Assembly: GCA_964369165.1 (NCBI GenBank)
Contig: CAYJFE010000001.1
Span: forward strand, 1 to 64,000
From: CAYJAZ01 sp964369165
Lineage (GTDB): Bacteria; Desulfobacterota; Desulfovibrionia; Desulfovibrionales; Desulfovibrionaceae
DNA length: 64,000 bases
Reading direction: 5' to 3'
Shown here: one piece after another, positions 63,382 through 64,000 of the stretch
Layout of the letters: each line of letters begins with the position of its first letter
How positions within the stretch are numbered: position 1 is the stretch's first letter
Notes under the pieces: generated by a model
Told to the model about the DNA's origin: nothing
What the model saw: only the letters and a program-made list of their open reading frames with translations
Database searches by the model: none
Position numbers and translations under genes: made by a program

Positions 63382-64000
63382 TTATTTGCAACAAGATAAT
63401 TCAGTATAAGAAGGCAGCGCACCTTCACCCTTAACTCCAGGAACTATCATACGGTGTGAATAGGCATCAAGTATATGATAAGATTGACTTTCATTTATTT
63501 TATAACGCACCCAATAACTCACTTGCCTTGGACGATAACAGGCTAAAAACTCGTCTTTTTCTTCTGAATAAAATGACGCGCCATTTTCCTCAACTTCCTT
63601 TAAAACTTTTGCAATATCCGAGCGCATTATTTTTCTTTGTGAAAGAATATCTTCCAAACCTTCTTCTAAGTCAAATGCAATATCTATCTGATTTTCCATA
63701 TTATTTTCTTCGTCCCAAATATTTTTCAAAATATCTTTTCTAAATTGTAGGCGCTTTTCTTGTCTTTCATAAAGAGGCATAAGCGATTCATTTTTACGCG
63801 CATTCAAATCGCCTTCTCCAAATAAAAGTTCAAGTATATGCAAAGAATTTTTGCCAACTTTCTGCATACGCTCACGACAAATTGCGCAATAAACAAGCAA
63901 GTCTGCCGCAGTATCTTTGTTTCTTTCCTCAGCAAAAGTATTTGCTAAAACTTCATTTGCTTCTGATGCCAAGCCGCCAAAACCGCAACAACGTGTATTT
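63382..64000 (-). CDS. CCG-domain (Fe-S) protein with C-terminal extension (5' end off window)
   Basis: Partial: the frame is open to the right edge (T-R-C-C-G-F-G-G-L-A-S-E...), so the gene begins beyond 64000. The visible part has the second CCG motif, then Y-C-A-I-C-R-E-R-M and H-I-L-E-L-L-F-G, equivalent to the end of the protein at 28244-29005. It then has about 125 extra residues without a family I recognise, ending C-C-K. It should pair with an FAD/Fe-S partner outside the window. The TTG at 63972 is not a real start. Confidence 0.8.
   Translation of the reverse strand, partial: NTRCCGFGGLASEANEVLANTFAEERNKDTAADLLVYCAICRERMQKVGKNSLHILELLFGEGDLNARKNESLMPLYERQEKRLQFRKDILKNIWDEENNMENQIDIAFDLEEGLEDILSQRKIMRSDIAKVLKEVEENGASFYSEEKDEFLACYRPRQVSYWVRYKINESQSYHILDAYSHRMIVPGVKGEGALPSYTELSCCK

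Overview
The window is an AT-rich chromosomal stretch from what looks like a Desulfovibrio-type (Desulfovibrionaceae) bacterium, probably a host-associated or metagenome-assembled genome. This is an inference from gene content: FecR-fold/calcium-repeat proteins, a giant LapA-like adhesin, CheV chemotaxis proteins, several c-di-GMP enzymes, meso-diaminopimelate dehydrogenase, and a cluster (XdhC, MobA-HD, CoA ligase-like, radical SAM, C-GCAxxG-C-C) that I recall as conserved in D. vulgaris around DVU_1550 to DVU_1558. There are three 100-N scaffold gaps and one 10-N gap. No rRNA, tRNA, CRISPR array or transposase gene was seen.

Layout. 1-2.1 kb: a FecR/calcium-repeat protein and the relic of a second copy. 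2.2-4.5 kb: Ddh and an MFS transporter. 4.6-14.3 kb: two large c-di-GMP proteins, then a fused two-ATPase ABC protein and a GNAT acetyltransferase. 14.3-20.8 kb (minus): a sugar operon (ATPase, permease, ChvE-like lipoprotein, D-lyxose/mannose isomerase, fructokinase, PH protein). 21-25 kb: housekeeping oxidoreductases, a radical SAM protein and MTA phosphorylase. 25.2-30.1 kb: radical SAM, FAD/Fe-S oxidoreductase, CCG-domain protein and an exported rhodanese. 30.3-34.1 kb (minus): TVP38 membrane protein, MerA-like flavoprotein and a double glycosyltransferase-like protein. 34.4-46.2 kb: a biofilm region with a diguanylate cyclase, a DUF1460 cysteine hydrolase, a 1572-residue RTX adhesin with VWA domain and a FecR/GND-repeat protein. 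46.4-51.8 kb: two CheV proteins flanking an EAL phosphodiesterase. 51.8-56.4 kb: LemA/DUF2207 and UmuDC. 56.5-64 kb (minus): the XdhC/MobA/radical-SAM/CoA-ligase cluster, running off the right edge.

How it fits together. Four c-di-GMP enzymes, two of them paralogues with periplasmic solute-binding sensors, lie around a LapA-type adhesin whose N-terminal module carries a P-A-A-G site of the kind cut by LapG proteases. This suggests c-di-GMP-controlled adhesin retention. The sugar operon can import a hexose or pentose, isomerise it and phosphorylate fructose. The right-hand cluster looks like cofactor maturation for a molybdenum hydroxylase or a related selenium/sulfur modification pathway.

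The most unusual signal is a family of roughly 95-bp elements at four loci (15.7, 19.1, 30.3 and 47.4 kb). Each lies just after the stop codon of a minus-strand gene. Each carries a first hairpin whose stem changes by compensatory substitution between copies, and three carry a second hairpin of identical geometry that also covaries. At two loci the element separates perfect 51-bp and 32-bp duplications of the host gene's 3' end; at the other two it coincides with an assembly gap.
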